In this document: piece after piece, positions 1 through 8,518 of the stretch
Numbering within the stretch: position 1 is the first letter of the stretch
Layout: every line of letters begins with the position of its first letter
Program-made: the position numbers and the translations under genes
Notes under the pieces: model-generated
The model's database searches: none
Told to the model about the DNA's origin: nothing
Seen by the model: only the letters and a program-made list of their open reading frames with translations
Source of the DNA: Thermomucor indicae-seudaticae
Lineage: Eukaryota > Mucoromycota > Mucoromycetes > Mucorales > Lichtheimiaceae
Direction: 5' to 3'
NCBI GenBank assembly: GCA_000787465.1
Contig: JSYX01000771.1
Coordinates: forward strand, 1-13,526
Length of the DNA: 13,526 nt

Positions 1-178
1 CGCTCACTGGTATTTGAAAAGCGCACTGCATAATGCACTTCCTCAGCAATACACTGAGCTTCTCTAAAGAGATCTTTCATTTCGAAACCTCGATTGATTA
101 GTCGCTCCATGACAATATTGCAATCTACGGTTTCTTTATTCAAGCGTTGAATCTTTCGTGAACGACACTTAGTGACTG
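1..178 (-). CDS. Possible partial exon running off the left edge
   Basis: On the minus strand one frame is open from about position 247 to the window edge. A plausible 3' splice site (TTTTTCATAG, ending at 179) would start an exon at 178. The conceptual product is charged and helical, with many K, R, E and N residues; an internal Met codon lies at 108-110 and the segment ends in a run containing AEEVHYAVRF. The rest of the gene would lie to the left, outside the window. I do not recognise the family. An open stretch of about 80 codons can occur by chance, so this stays a low-confidence call based on the open frame and residue composition. Confidence 0.27.
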
Positions 179-1142
179 CTATGAAAAATGTCGTGCACGT
201 ATAATTCGCGAAAGGAAAGCAGACCGTATAAGAGAGAACTATTCTTTATTGATTTGTATGCGCATCCTATTTATTCTAGTTTATGGAAATGCCGTAGATT
301 CGGCGGTATGGATGCATAATACATGAGTTGCTGCCATACCGGTCTGGGCAGCGGCTCTGTACCTTCGTTTTCTATATGCCTAGGCTGTGTCACATGATCT
401 GTGACAGTGAACTGCGTTACACTTACTCCCGAATGTCCGTCCCAAAAGGAGACGACTACACCAACAATATGTACAAAGCCATTTACTTATCAATTGATTA
501 AGAAAATAATGACTATTAATGCCATCAGAACAAGTGAGAGATCGCAGCATTGTTCGCAAACTCAACGGCAGAGACAGGATACCACCTCAGCCGTGTGATA
601 TGACAGTACGCGCTCGCTGTAGTGATCACCCTGGGAAAACCAAAAAGTTATCACAACATAAATTAATCAGCGTATGTAACATATCACCAATTCCTTCCAT
701 AGGCTTCACAAGAGGAAGTGTGCTTCTATAATGATTGTTAATTATCACAGATGAACGTTTTGCTCGTTTCCATAGGACGTTGAGGAAGATGATGGAATAG
801 CGCTTTAGTTGCAGTCTTAGGCTTGTACCTGGAGGACGTTAAGGTGATCCAGTTGCTTGCAAATGTCAGGTAGCGCTTACTTTAGCTGGGCTGCAGAGCG
901 GTCTTAACTATCTAGCTGCGGCTTACCCTAAAAGAAATCACGGGAAAACAGAAAGAATTCACTGCCTTGAGTTCCGCGCCAAACGTGGTCCTAAGCCTTG
1001 ACTACGCAACGTTTTTTCGTCTGCCCTTTTCGCACGTAGTGAGTCTTACGCGGACAAGGGAGCCCGCAGCTGCCGTTCCGGCGTCATCGTAATTATCGAA
1101 TTCTTTGAAAGAAATGGTACTCGCACCTACACAAATTCGGGC
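179..1142. other. Intergenic, no gene seen
   Basis: Stops are frequent in all frames and the short ORFs here (for example 380-565 on minus and 401-598 on plus) overlap one another and resemble no family. The only structure I can support is the pogo-like terminal sequence at 604-653, listed separately. I see no tRNA A/B boxes. Confidence 0.5.
604..653 (+). mobile_element. Decayed terminal sequence of a pogo-like element
   Basis: This segment aligns without gaps to the inward-read right arm of the MITE at 8176-8275 (positions 8275 down to 8226). I count 37 of 50 identical bases, including CAGT, CGCTCG, TGATCACCC and CCAAAAA. No matching opposite end and no clear TA target duplication was found, so it is best read as a mutated or truncated relic of the same element family. 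Confidence 0.55.
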
Positions 1143-1148
1143 TTTATT
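1143..1148 (-). terminator. Poly(A) signal AATAAA of the 1178-1670 gene
   Basis: The minus strand reads AATAAA starting 30 nt after the proposed TGA stop at 1178-1180. The spacing is right for a fungal 3' end and supports the two-exon model of the gene upstream. Confidence 0.45.
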
Positions 1149-1177
1149 TTGCACATGGATGTTGGAGTCGAGTTGAG

Positions 1178-1670
1178 TCAAGTGGTGAACCGTAGCAAGT
1201 AGTGAAGGCTCACCGCGACGATCGGATGCTGTGGATGCTTCCAGCTAGGCTGAACCTGCTTCAATTCCCATTCGCAATACTATGTTTTTGTATACGACAG
1301 TGTTCCTTATTGGGTCAACTCGGGTCGGGTTTACGCAGAAGCGACCGGACTCATTAATCCGAGACCGGATAAGGAACACTGTATTCGACCGCCCGACGGT
1401 ACTTACATCTTGCCAGATCTTTACAAAGGGCAAGACGACTGAAGGACCGGTCAGAGCCTTCTCTTCTTCGACGCTCCTTGGGGTACGTCGGGAGGCTGAG
1501 TTTGCTTGACCCTCAGGGGCTACAGCATCAGCGGGTGTAGGATCTACGTGCGCAAAGACAGGACCGCCGAAAACGCCTAAAACGAGCGAGGCAAAATAGA
1601 AGAGGAACAGACAATGCCAGCCGAGGGTACCGTGCAGACTCCTCAACGGACCGCGGGATGGAGAGGCCAT
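1178..1670 (-). CDS. Small membrane or secreted protein of unknown family, two exons
   Basis: Proposed exons are 1670..1407 (88 codons) and 1255..1178 (25 codons plus TGA), giving 113 residues. The intron 1406..1256 starts with a textbook GTAAGT and ends in GAAGCAG; both exons are phase 0. A strongly hydrophobic stretch at about residues 18-40 (FLFYFASLVLGVFGG at its core) is either a signal peptide or a membrane anchor. It is followed by a Pro/Ala-rich hydrophilic segment and an acidic/basic patch (RSVEEEK). The C-terminal exon contains WKHPQHP and ends LLRFTT. I do not recognise a family and infer no function. The frame also stays open through the intron to 1245, so an unspliced 141-residue product is the alternative. 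The spliced model is preferred because of the donor, the AATAAA at 1143-1148, and because the read-through tail is mostly transposon sequence. Confidence 0.5.
1298..1381. mobile_element. hAT-like MITE inside an intron
   Basis: An 84-bp non-coding element has 13-bp perfect terminal inverted repeats (CAGTGTTCCTTAT at the left, its complement at the right), followed by partly matching GGGTC/CGGTC subterminal sequence. It is flanked by TATACGA (1291-1297) and TATTCGA (1382-1388), a 6-of-7 direct repeat that extends to 7 of 8 if the first C is counted as target. CAGTG-type tips with 7-8 bp duplications are typical of hAT transposons. It carries no transposase and lies wholly within the intron 1406..1256. 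Removing it and one target copy (91 nt) leaves 60 nt. Confidence 0.72.
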
Positions 1671-3829
1671 AATAGCTTGCGTAATGTATGGAATAAGAAA
1701 GTGGCAAAGCGAAAGAGAAGCAAAAAATTTTTTTCCTGTAAAAAAATTGGTCTTATGAACTCAATTCAGGACTCATTTGCGTCACGCTGAAGAGACACCC
1801 CTGTTCTCCGATCTTACCGGCTTTTCTTTGCAATGTGCGTTATTCGTCTTTCTTTCTGATGCTGTAGGTGACGAACCTTTACGCCAAGCGTGAAGCATGA
1901 TTTGCGTCAATAAGAAAACCACATTTGAACCGAACAAAAAGTATTTGCACCCGATTATTATTATACGTTTGCGTGATGTCAGGAGATGCTTCTTGTCCGA
2001 ATTCGGAAACCGGCCATTTTACTCATAGGGATGTGCATATCTTGTACAAGGCCGTGACGATGGAGCTCTTGGGATCTTTGTTTGGTCTCATACACGCTTA
2101 GTGATGGATATTTGCTCACACCCACGTCTGTAACGGACACTTTGCGCATAAAGCCGGTGCGGATTTTCGTTTTGTTTGCAGGATTTGGCACAAGTAGGGA
2201 TGGTGTGGCGTGCCTTCCCAATAGAATGAGCGAGTCGCAATTTTGGAGGCTCCAGGCTTTTCCGGGAGCCGACCACTGAAGAATGCAACACCCGTCGTTC
2301 GACGTACGTTATGATAAGTCTTATTGTCTCACTTAGGGCATGATCTTTATGCTTTACACTAGACGAATTCTCATAGTTGACGCAAGTCTCATCCAAGTAA
2401 TATCACACCACCAAACGATGAAAGGCATAAACACAAGTGTGTGCGTCAAGTCAAAGTCAGGCTTCTGAAAGCTCTATATAATCCTACTACTTCGCGCTTC
2501 AGACGATCATCTATCTTGTATGCAAGTCTGTTGGGAACCACGGACATTCCATGCCTTTCGCTGTCAATCTCATCCATTCCAGACATGCGTACTTCCTGCA
2601 GATATGTGACCAGGATGCATGGTAAAACAATACATAGCATGGTGGCGGGACACAGTAAACCAGGTTTCATAAATTCACGCCAAAGGTTCCTTGAAGGTAC
2701 GTTCTTGATTATCATTGTCAAACGATGCTGTTTCTGGCCACAGCGTGGTGAACTTAGGTTTTTCCCTCTCTTCATTCAGGGACCTCGTTCGTCAGGTGTC
2801 TAGGGAAGTCGGACCCGGGGGCGAATAATGCGCGGGGGAAGAGATAGGGGATAAAAATTAACACTTACGAATGACGCCATTTGCGGCCTACAGGTAAAAA
2901 ACGGTGGACGTCTATCGAGATTGACCACGACGATGGCGAAAGTTGCTCCATATGTCAATTACCACTTACCGCTCCAAATTCATCCAGATTCTGCATATTC
3001 TTTATGCAAAATCTACTTTTTCCTTGTTCAAATTTGTAGGAATAAACCTGTATGCGCTGTTGTGCTTGTCTCAAATGTTTTCTCCCTTCGGGCGGACCTA
3101 AGGGAGAAGTTTGCCAACGTACTCTGCATCGAATTCACGGAACTTAAGAACACAGACTGGGCCATCCAGGGTTAATAAGGTTGCTTTCTAAAGCCCTGTA
3201 CTGTACCAAGCAGCATCTAATGTTTCAGCGTTGCTTGCATAAATTCAAGACAGTTTAGTGTCATTTAAACAAAGCATTGTAAGAAACGCGTGGCTGGGGT
3301 CGCACGCATTTGATGCTGAAAGAGCACCTTATAGACTCTCACGATATGTGCAATATTGTACAGCAAGATGTAACTCAATGTGGGTTATTCTGAATGTTTG
3401 CTGACGGTATTCCGGGATGTAAGACCGTGCGACAGAAAAGTATCGTCAAGCAGGCATTATCGATGGCGCAATACATTTGCCGTTATACGTGGAAAATATC
3501 CCTCAAGAGTATCGTAGCAACTGAGCTTCTCTTAAAGCATCTTTAGATGCCTACACTGTTGGAGTCTACGTTACTTATTTGGAGCCGGTACGTTTTCATC
3601 TTAAAACCGTGAAAGAAAGCTGTCATTTTATACTTATTTCATTCTAAACCGCTGTTTATGTAGTTGTTGTGCTACTATTGATGACCCGTTCTCTAGCACT
3701 GGTGTTGCATGCCTCTTTCCGAGCACAGAATCGGCTTTCTGTTGTCGGATTTACAACGCCGATCATGTTAAAGCCTGCGGCCCGCCTGACACTTGGAAAC
3801 CAGAGTTGACTGCTAGTCCTCTATATACA
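1671..3829. other. Gene-poor interval
   Basis: About 2.1 kb lies between the 1178-1670 gene and ARPC1. Several ORFs of 60-120 codons exist on both strands and overlap as mirror pairs (for example 2441-2803 plus and 2446-2775 minus). None shows a family motif, convincing splice structure or repeats. The 2446-2775 minus frame has one hydrophobic stretch (roughly residues 38-59) followed by charged sequence and is the least implausible of them. I see no RNA gene. The interval could hold promoters for both flanking genes, which point away from each other. Confidence 0.45.
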
Positions 3830-5276
3830 ATGTCGAATCCCGTCGTCTACCAGCTATCCAACTCGCCCATCACGGCGCATGCTTTCAACCAGAACAGTAA
3901 GACTACGACCATGGAGCCGCCATCGAATACATCTGACCTGTGTTTTATCGTCATCAAGAACTGATTGTCTGCCCGAACACGTCCGAAGCCGAGTTGTATG
4001 AGCACGGCCAAGGCAAATGGAACTTGGAAGATACCCTTAAGGGAGTATGTAGCACAAAAGGAAACCTGATGGTGTCGGGTGAATGTTCATCTGTCTTTTA
4101 TTGGCACAACAGCACGACAAGATCATTACGAGTATCGATATTGCACCCAACACCAATCGTATCGTCACTTGTTCGCAAGACCGGAATGCGTACGTATGGA
4201 CGCAAGAGCAAGGGGTGTGGAAGCCGGGTCTGGTGTTGCTTCGCATCAACCGAGCTGCGACGTTTGTCCGCTGGTCGCCCAAAGAAGACAAGTTTGCTGT
4301 AGCCAGCGGAGCACGATGCATTGCAGTTTGCTATTTCGAGGAAGACAACGACTGGTGGGCAAGTAAACATCTCAAGAAGCCTATTCGCAGCACAGTGCTC
4401 TCGATCGATTGGCATCCAAACAACGTACTTTTGGCTGCTGGATCTGCAGACATGAAGGCACGCGTGTTTTCATCCTTCATCAAGGGTCTCGACAAGAAGT
4501 AGGTCTCCTTTTCTTTTCTGCTCCTCTCTTTTGCTTACATATGGTATAATAATTCTTACAGGCCTGCACCTTCGGTTTGGGGTGATAAGCTGCCTTTCAA
4601 CACTGTGTGCGCCGAATTCACAGATGGTCGCGGCGGTTGGGTCCATTCAGTTGCTTTTTCTCCTTCTGGTGACGCATTGGCCTTTGCTGGTCACGACTCA
4701 TCCATCAGTGTCGCATACCCTAGTGCGGACGGGAACCACACTGTTCTGACGATTCCAACCACGACACTACCTTTCCGCACTCTCATGTGGGCCAACGAAA
4801 GACAAATCGTAGCCGCTGGCTTCGACTGTGCACCACTTCTCTTTGAGACTTCAAACGGCCAAGACTGGTATGTCGTAATTCGCACCCAGGATACCTACAG
4901 GATAGATAGGGTCTTTTTACTGAAGTGATCAATCAATGTAGGCATTTGGCAGGATCGCTTGATACTGGTCGCAAAAGGGTTTCTACGACTGCGTCTGTCT
5001 TGAGCCGTTTCAAGTCAATGGATACACGCGGTCAAGTAGAACAAGATACCGACCTGCCTACAACACACCAGAATACCATCATGTAAGCAAAATCGCTACA
5101 CAAGTGAAGTAGGAGCCTTCACTAACTACTTGTCCTTTCAAAGTGAAATCCGACCTTACGCAAGAACACGCGAAAACGTCACTCAATTCTCTACTTGTAG
5201 CCTTGATGGCAAAGTGGCCATTTGGGAGTTTGACCCAAGCCAACTTTCAACAGAACTTGCAGGTCTGAAGATCTAA
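3830..5276 (+). CDS. ARC40: Arp2/3 complex subunit 1 (ARPC1/Arc40), WD40 protein, six exons
   Basis: Exons are 3830-3896, 3959-4044, 4113-4498, 4562-4867, 4942-5082 and 5144-5276, totalling 1119 nt and 372 residues, the usual length of this subunit. Introns are 61-74 nt with GT..AG ends, and intron 5 has a CTAAC branch point. ARPC1 is the seven-bladed beta-propeller of the Arp2/3 complex, which nucleates branched actin at cortical patches and endocytic sites. Family-diagnostic stretches are visible: [15 protein letters not shown] (about residues 66-80), [80 protein letters not shown], and a closing WD-like [15 protein letters not shown]. The less conserved segment before the last blade, with SRFKSMD, matches the family's extended loop. 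The start is the first ATG, giving MSNPVVYQL, and no upstream in-frame extension is needed. The final exon stops with tandem TAA codons. Identification is certain from sequence; exact splice sites are inferred from frame and homology. Confidence 0.97.
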
Positions 5277-5280
5277 TAAA
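5275..5280 (+). terminator. Poly(A) signal overlapping the ARPC1 stop codon
   Basis: AATAAA begins inside the TAA stop codon (5274-5276). If used, the 3' UTR would be only a few tens of nucleotides, which suits the 157-nt gap to the convergent carrier gene. A signal further downstream is not excluded. Confidence 0.4.
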
Positions 5281-5433
5281 ACCGCCCCATAAGAAAGGCA
5301 TACTCTCTATATTGTAGTTAAAGAGAACAAAAACGGATGCAAAAGCGTGTCAACTATAGCAGTAGTAATACATCGTCATATGTCTAATGGTAGAAATGGA
5401 GGCAATAGGGATGCAGTATGGGGCAAAGGGAGA

Positions 5434-6675
5434 TCACCGGGCATTCATTGCGTTTTTACACCATTCATAGGTCACAAAGCTTACACCCATCGCAGGTGCA
5501 ACCTTTAGATAATTCGGAATCATGCCCTTGTACAGAGCAGCGATACCTTCTTTCCGGACCATTGTCTTTACAGCGTCCCAGGTGCCCTTATACTTGTAGT
5601 CTATAGTAGCCATACCGGTCACTTGCATACGTCTCCGCAAAACATCTAGTGGAGAATTTTATCAACATACTGGTATACTTGCAAAGAAAGCAAAAATTCA
5701 GCGGTTTGTTCTTTCTTTTTACCTAGAGGATATGTAATCGTCTGGGCAATGGATCCAGCAAGAGCACCACAGATTAATTTTCGAGTCGAGGACGGCTTGT
5801 CGCTTCCTTCAGGGATCAGCAAAAACTTGAGTCCTTCATAACATTGGAAGTTGAGAGCAACATAGGGAGCCACTCCCTACATTTTGTTCAAACTAAGGTT
5901 AGAGGACACAACGTATCATATAAAGATGAGGTATTCTAAACTCACCAACGTCGTAGGCCACAATCCACGATAGAGGCCATAAAGACCGCCCTCCGTGCGG
6001 TAAATATGGATCATGCTAGGAATAATACCCGGTAGCTTCTTCTGGGGCGCACCCGTTTTCCTCAGGTTTCCTGCCAGCGTAGCAGACAAGACCGACAGTC
6101 GGGTTCGTACGACATCCAGAGGGTATGTACAAGCAACCGACACAATACCAGCCACCGCGCCTGCCGTCAATCGTCGAGGGGTATCCAATTCAGTTTTACC
6201 GGGTTCCATCAACAGTTTCTTGCAATATTCATAAGCAGCAAACTGACTGGCGCTGTACGGAACGATACGGATCACATTGGTTCCATTGCCCCTCATGAAT
6301 CCCATGAGACCTTCTTCGCGCCACATTTTAACGAGTGTTGGAATCACGCCTTGATATGCTGCAGGCTCTGGTCCTTGTACCTTATTTTGCGCATGAATAT
6401 TTCGCTCTCTCCGAAAATTGCATGTGAAATCACAGTACCTGAAATAAAATTTTCATTCGCTCCACGGGAGATACCACTGTCCGGGAAACGGCACCGGCCA
6501 AACCTATCAGATATCTTTGATGGTCAGCCCCGTTTTAACCCGGTCGAAGGGGAAAAAAAAGAGCCTTGCCTCCTGCAACAAGATGCTTCATCGTATCCGA
6601 GTACATGAACTCAATCCATTGCTGAGACAATGACACTGCTGAGGTACTACTGCTGTTCTGCGTGGTTGTTAACAT
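5434..6675 (-). CDS. Mitochondrial carrier (SLC25), YPR011C/SLC25A42-like, five exons
   Basis: Exons are 6675..6570, 6503..6439, 6380..5946, 5876..5723 and 5645..5434, totalling 972 nt and 323 residues. The three-fold carrier signature is intact: SPVERMK (P48), TYPLDVVRTR (P144) and TYPLDVLRRR (P252), each matching PX[DE]XX[KR]. Also present are GNGTNVIRIVPYSA and TEGGLYGLYRGLWPT. These stretches resemble yeast YPR011C, an adenosine phosphosulfate carrier, and the related CoA/adenine-nucleotide carriers SLC25A42 and Leu5. The protein should lie in the inner mitochondrial membrane with six transmembrane helices and exchange a nucleotide-type substrate; which one cannot be read from sequence. 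No EF-hands are present, so it is not the calcium-regulated SCaMC type. The start is the first ATG of exon 1; the N-terminal 30 residues are Ser/Thr/Gln-rich. Introns are 58-77 nt; intron 1 is GC-AG. The gene is convergent with ARPC1, 157 nt between stops. Confidence 0.94.
6504..6569 (-). other. GC-AG intron 1 of the mitochondrial carrier
   Basis: The 66-nt intron runs from GCAAGG after exon 1 (which ends GCAGGAG) to CTGATAG before exon 2. It contains a CTGAC branch-point motif. Splicing here yields AGGLAGAVSRT, exactly the conserved first-helix spacing before SPVERMK. GC donors typically sit in strong AG|GCAAG contexts, as here. A GT donor exists downstream (GTTAAA, around 6540), but using it would insert about nine extra residues into helix 1. 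Confidence 0.82.
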
Positions 6676-6692
6676 GGCGTCCGACACGAGGA

Positions 6693-7043
6693 TCACGATA
6701 TTTCGAGATGTTGTTTTGTGATGGTAGTAGTAGCTGGAATGGCGTGTACGCTCAATAACTGAGCAAACTCGGTAAAGGACAGTGGGTTTGTACTTGTGTG
6801 AACCTTGTTTTCTGGCTTATTTAAGGTGGCCTCTATAGAAGCAAAAAGAAAAAGGAACAAAGAAGGGTCATTACTTTTTCCATCTGCCTCTTTTTTTTCG
6901 TGGTTGCGGAGTAACCAAACCTTATCCCGAGAAGAAAACCAGGTACAAATGGCAATGAGGACACGGATATCAATATAACCACCACGGTCCAGGAACCGAA
7001 ACAGTTCATGAACGCTCCAGGGCTCGGAATCGTCGAGTAACAT
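6693..7043 (-). CDS. Uncertain hypothetical ORF upstream of the carrier
   Basis: This is a 116-residue ATG-initiated frame whose TGA lies only 17 nt before the carrier start codon on the same strand. The first half looks protein-like (PWSVHELFRFLDRGGYIDIR, then an amphipathic Ile/Trp-rich stretch). The middle contains a run of Phe and Leu codons that coincides with a possible 42-nt intron (GTAATG ... TTCTATAG). Removing it keeps the frame and leaves a Thr/Asn-rich tail. I recognise no family. It could instead be the 5' UTR and promoter of the carrier. Confidence 0.28.
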   Translation of the reverse strand: MLLDDSEPWSVHELFRFLDRGGYIDIRVLIAICTWFSSRDKVWLLRNHEKKEADGKSNDPSLFLFLFASIEATLNKPENKVHTSTNPLSFTEFAQLLSVHAIPATTTITKQHLEIS

Positions 7044-8173
7044 TGAGAGTTACCATTTGTTAATCAAGGGCTATAGAAACGAAAAGGATACTGCATTTTT
7101 CCAGGGGATCGGCAAATAAGATTCAGGGCTTCGCCGTTCACTGGTTGTTGGAAGGTCACGGGATCTGACGAAGCCCGTGCATTCTGCACTTAATCACATT
7201 TATTGCCGACTACAACACTTTCTATCCTAACGGACTCTGTAGAGGACCAGCTTATCACCCCGCTAGACAAATTGCTACGAACCATATCATGAACTATACG
7301 AGCTGCCCCTCTGATCATCAAATCGATCAACGCGTGTCATATAGCCGATCATTTGACCAGCCTATGCTGCCTATATGACTGGCTTCATCTTAATGGTTCG
7401 CAATTACGAAAACTCGACCACAGCCGAGGCGTCAGGGACACGCTCTTTAGGGAACTGTATTTCGGTCTTTATTGACATGTTACTTTCGCGGTGCAGACTT
7501 TAAAAATACTTAGTCCACATGGCTTCCGCGACCAACGAAGCTCTCCTGTTGTAAATGTGGTCTCACTATGTTCTTCTTACCGGCCTGTTTGTCAAGTCCA
7601 TCCACACCACGTCACCGGGCTCTGCATTAGATGTTTGAACAGAACGTGACCTATCCAATGAAAAGTTACTGGCAAGAAATTCGCTGATTTGAGTACGTTT
7701 CCAGTGGTCAACATGTAACCAGGTCTGTAAGCCAAAACCAACAGTCTTCTTGCTGTGTAAGTCCGATAAGAAAGCGTCGAACCACCAAAACTTGACCTTC
7801 TTTTAATGATCATGCAACTTTATTCGCAGTCATGTTGAGCCATCGATCCCTGATGATGGAGACTCCATACACTTGCTGATTTTGATTCCTGTCTGAAACA
7901 TTTTGTAATTGTGTGAGACACCTTTTTCACCAAATGTCTACACTTTGAAACATAAGTCCATCTTCACGGAAGAAGTTCCAGAAACTCGAGAGTAATAGGA
8001 TAAATTTACGAATAAGGAGCTATTGATTGATACCATTTTCGCAAAGGAATCCCGTATTCTAGAGGCGTAGTTTCCTCCAGAATTGAGGGCTTGCTGGTAC
8101 CCATACATGTGCCTCGCATCATAGCATCTATGACACGGAGGAATAAAGCTGAAACGATTGTTCGCTGAATATA
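7044..8173. other. Intergenic, no gene seen
   Basis: About 1.1 kb has no ORF longer than 73 codons and no family motif. The only local structures noticed are an 8-bp inverted repeat GGGCTTCG/CGAAGCCC between about 7127 and 7174 and scattered GATCA words near 7310-7360. No tRNA-like internal promoter was seen. Confidence 0.5.
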
Positions 8174-8277
8174 TACAGTGCCCGCTCGATATACTGATCA
8201 GTTGTATAGTGATCGCTCGTTATAATGATCGATTTTTGGGTCCACCGGGGTGATCATTATATCGAGCGGGCACTGTA
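8174..8277. mobile_element. Pogo-like (Tc1/mariner) MITE with TA target duplications
   Basis: A 100-bp element at 8176-8275 starts CAGTGCCCGCTCGATATA and ends with its exact complement, an 18-bp perfect terminal inverted repeat. TA dinucleotides flank it at 8174-8175 and 8276-8277. CAGT tips with TA duplication are characteristic of pogo/Fot1-type elements. A 17-nt motif in the left arm (8183-8199) recurs in the same orientation at 8214-8230 with 15 of 17 identical, and inverted in the right arm (8252-8268), so the subterminal motif is duplicated. There is no coding capacity, so movement would need a transposase from elsewhere. The intact TIRs suggest relatively recent insertion. It sits about 240 nt upstream of the SEC2-like start codon. 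Confidence 0.82.
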
Positions 8278-8451
8278 CTCAATTATCCGAAACCTGAGCT
8301 AGCTACATGGAAAATAACAATAGTCAACAGTGCATTATAGAAAAACTCCATGGACTTTTTGTAAGCAGAGCTATGTGCTTATATACAATCTAAGACAGAC
8401 CTAGGAAATGTGAAAAATTCCGAGGTAGCTATTTCGTTATGAACCACTACC

Positions 8452-8459
8452 TATTTAAG
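8452..8459 (+). promoter_or_regulatory. TATA-like box of the SEC2 homologue
   Basis: TATTTAAG lies 60 nt upstream of the chosen ATG at 8519, a workable distance for a fungal core promoter. The stretch between is pyrimidine-rich. This rests on pattern and position only. Confidence 0.35.
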
Positions 8460-8518
8460 CGCGCAACGCACGTCCTTTGGGTTTCTTTTTATCTCTCTTT
8501 ATCCCTTGGTTCGACAAC

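Noticed and set aside
2446..2775. 109-codon minus-strand ORF with one hydrophobic stretch
   Set aside because: It mirrors an equally long plus-strand ORF, has no family motif, and no splice signals join it to other exons.
2921..3175. 84-codon plus-strand ORF, and an overlapping frame with a CxxC (ESCSICQLPL) resembling a zinc finger start
   Set aside because: The longer ORF starts at TTG. The CxxC frame stops soon after and lacks the remaining metal ligands; no splice sites extend either convincingly.
4037..4415. Antisense and out-of-frame ORFs across ARPC1 exons
   Set aside because: They are shadows of the coding exons and of read-through into introns.
7252..7275. Possible third relic of the pogo-like element (TTATCACCCCG followed by TAGAC)
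   Set aside because: About 14 of 17 bases match the MITE core, but the match does not extend and no CAGT tip aligns, so chance is not excluded.
7592..7813. 73-codon minus-strand ORF considered as a retroelement fragment
   Set aside because: No reverse transcriptase, integrase or transposase motif is visible and the flanks offer no repeats.
8477..8518. Upstream in-frame start for the SEC2 homologue giving a hydrophobic leader
   Set aside because: The codon at 8477 is TTG; the first ATG is 8519 and a cytosolic exchange factor needs no leader. The apparent hydrophobic leader is probably 5' UTR.
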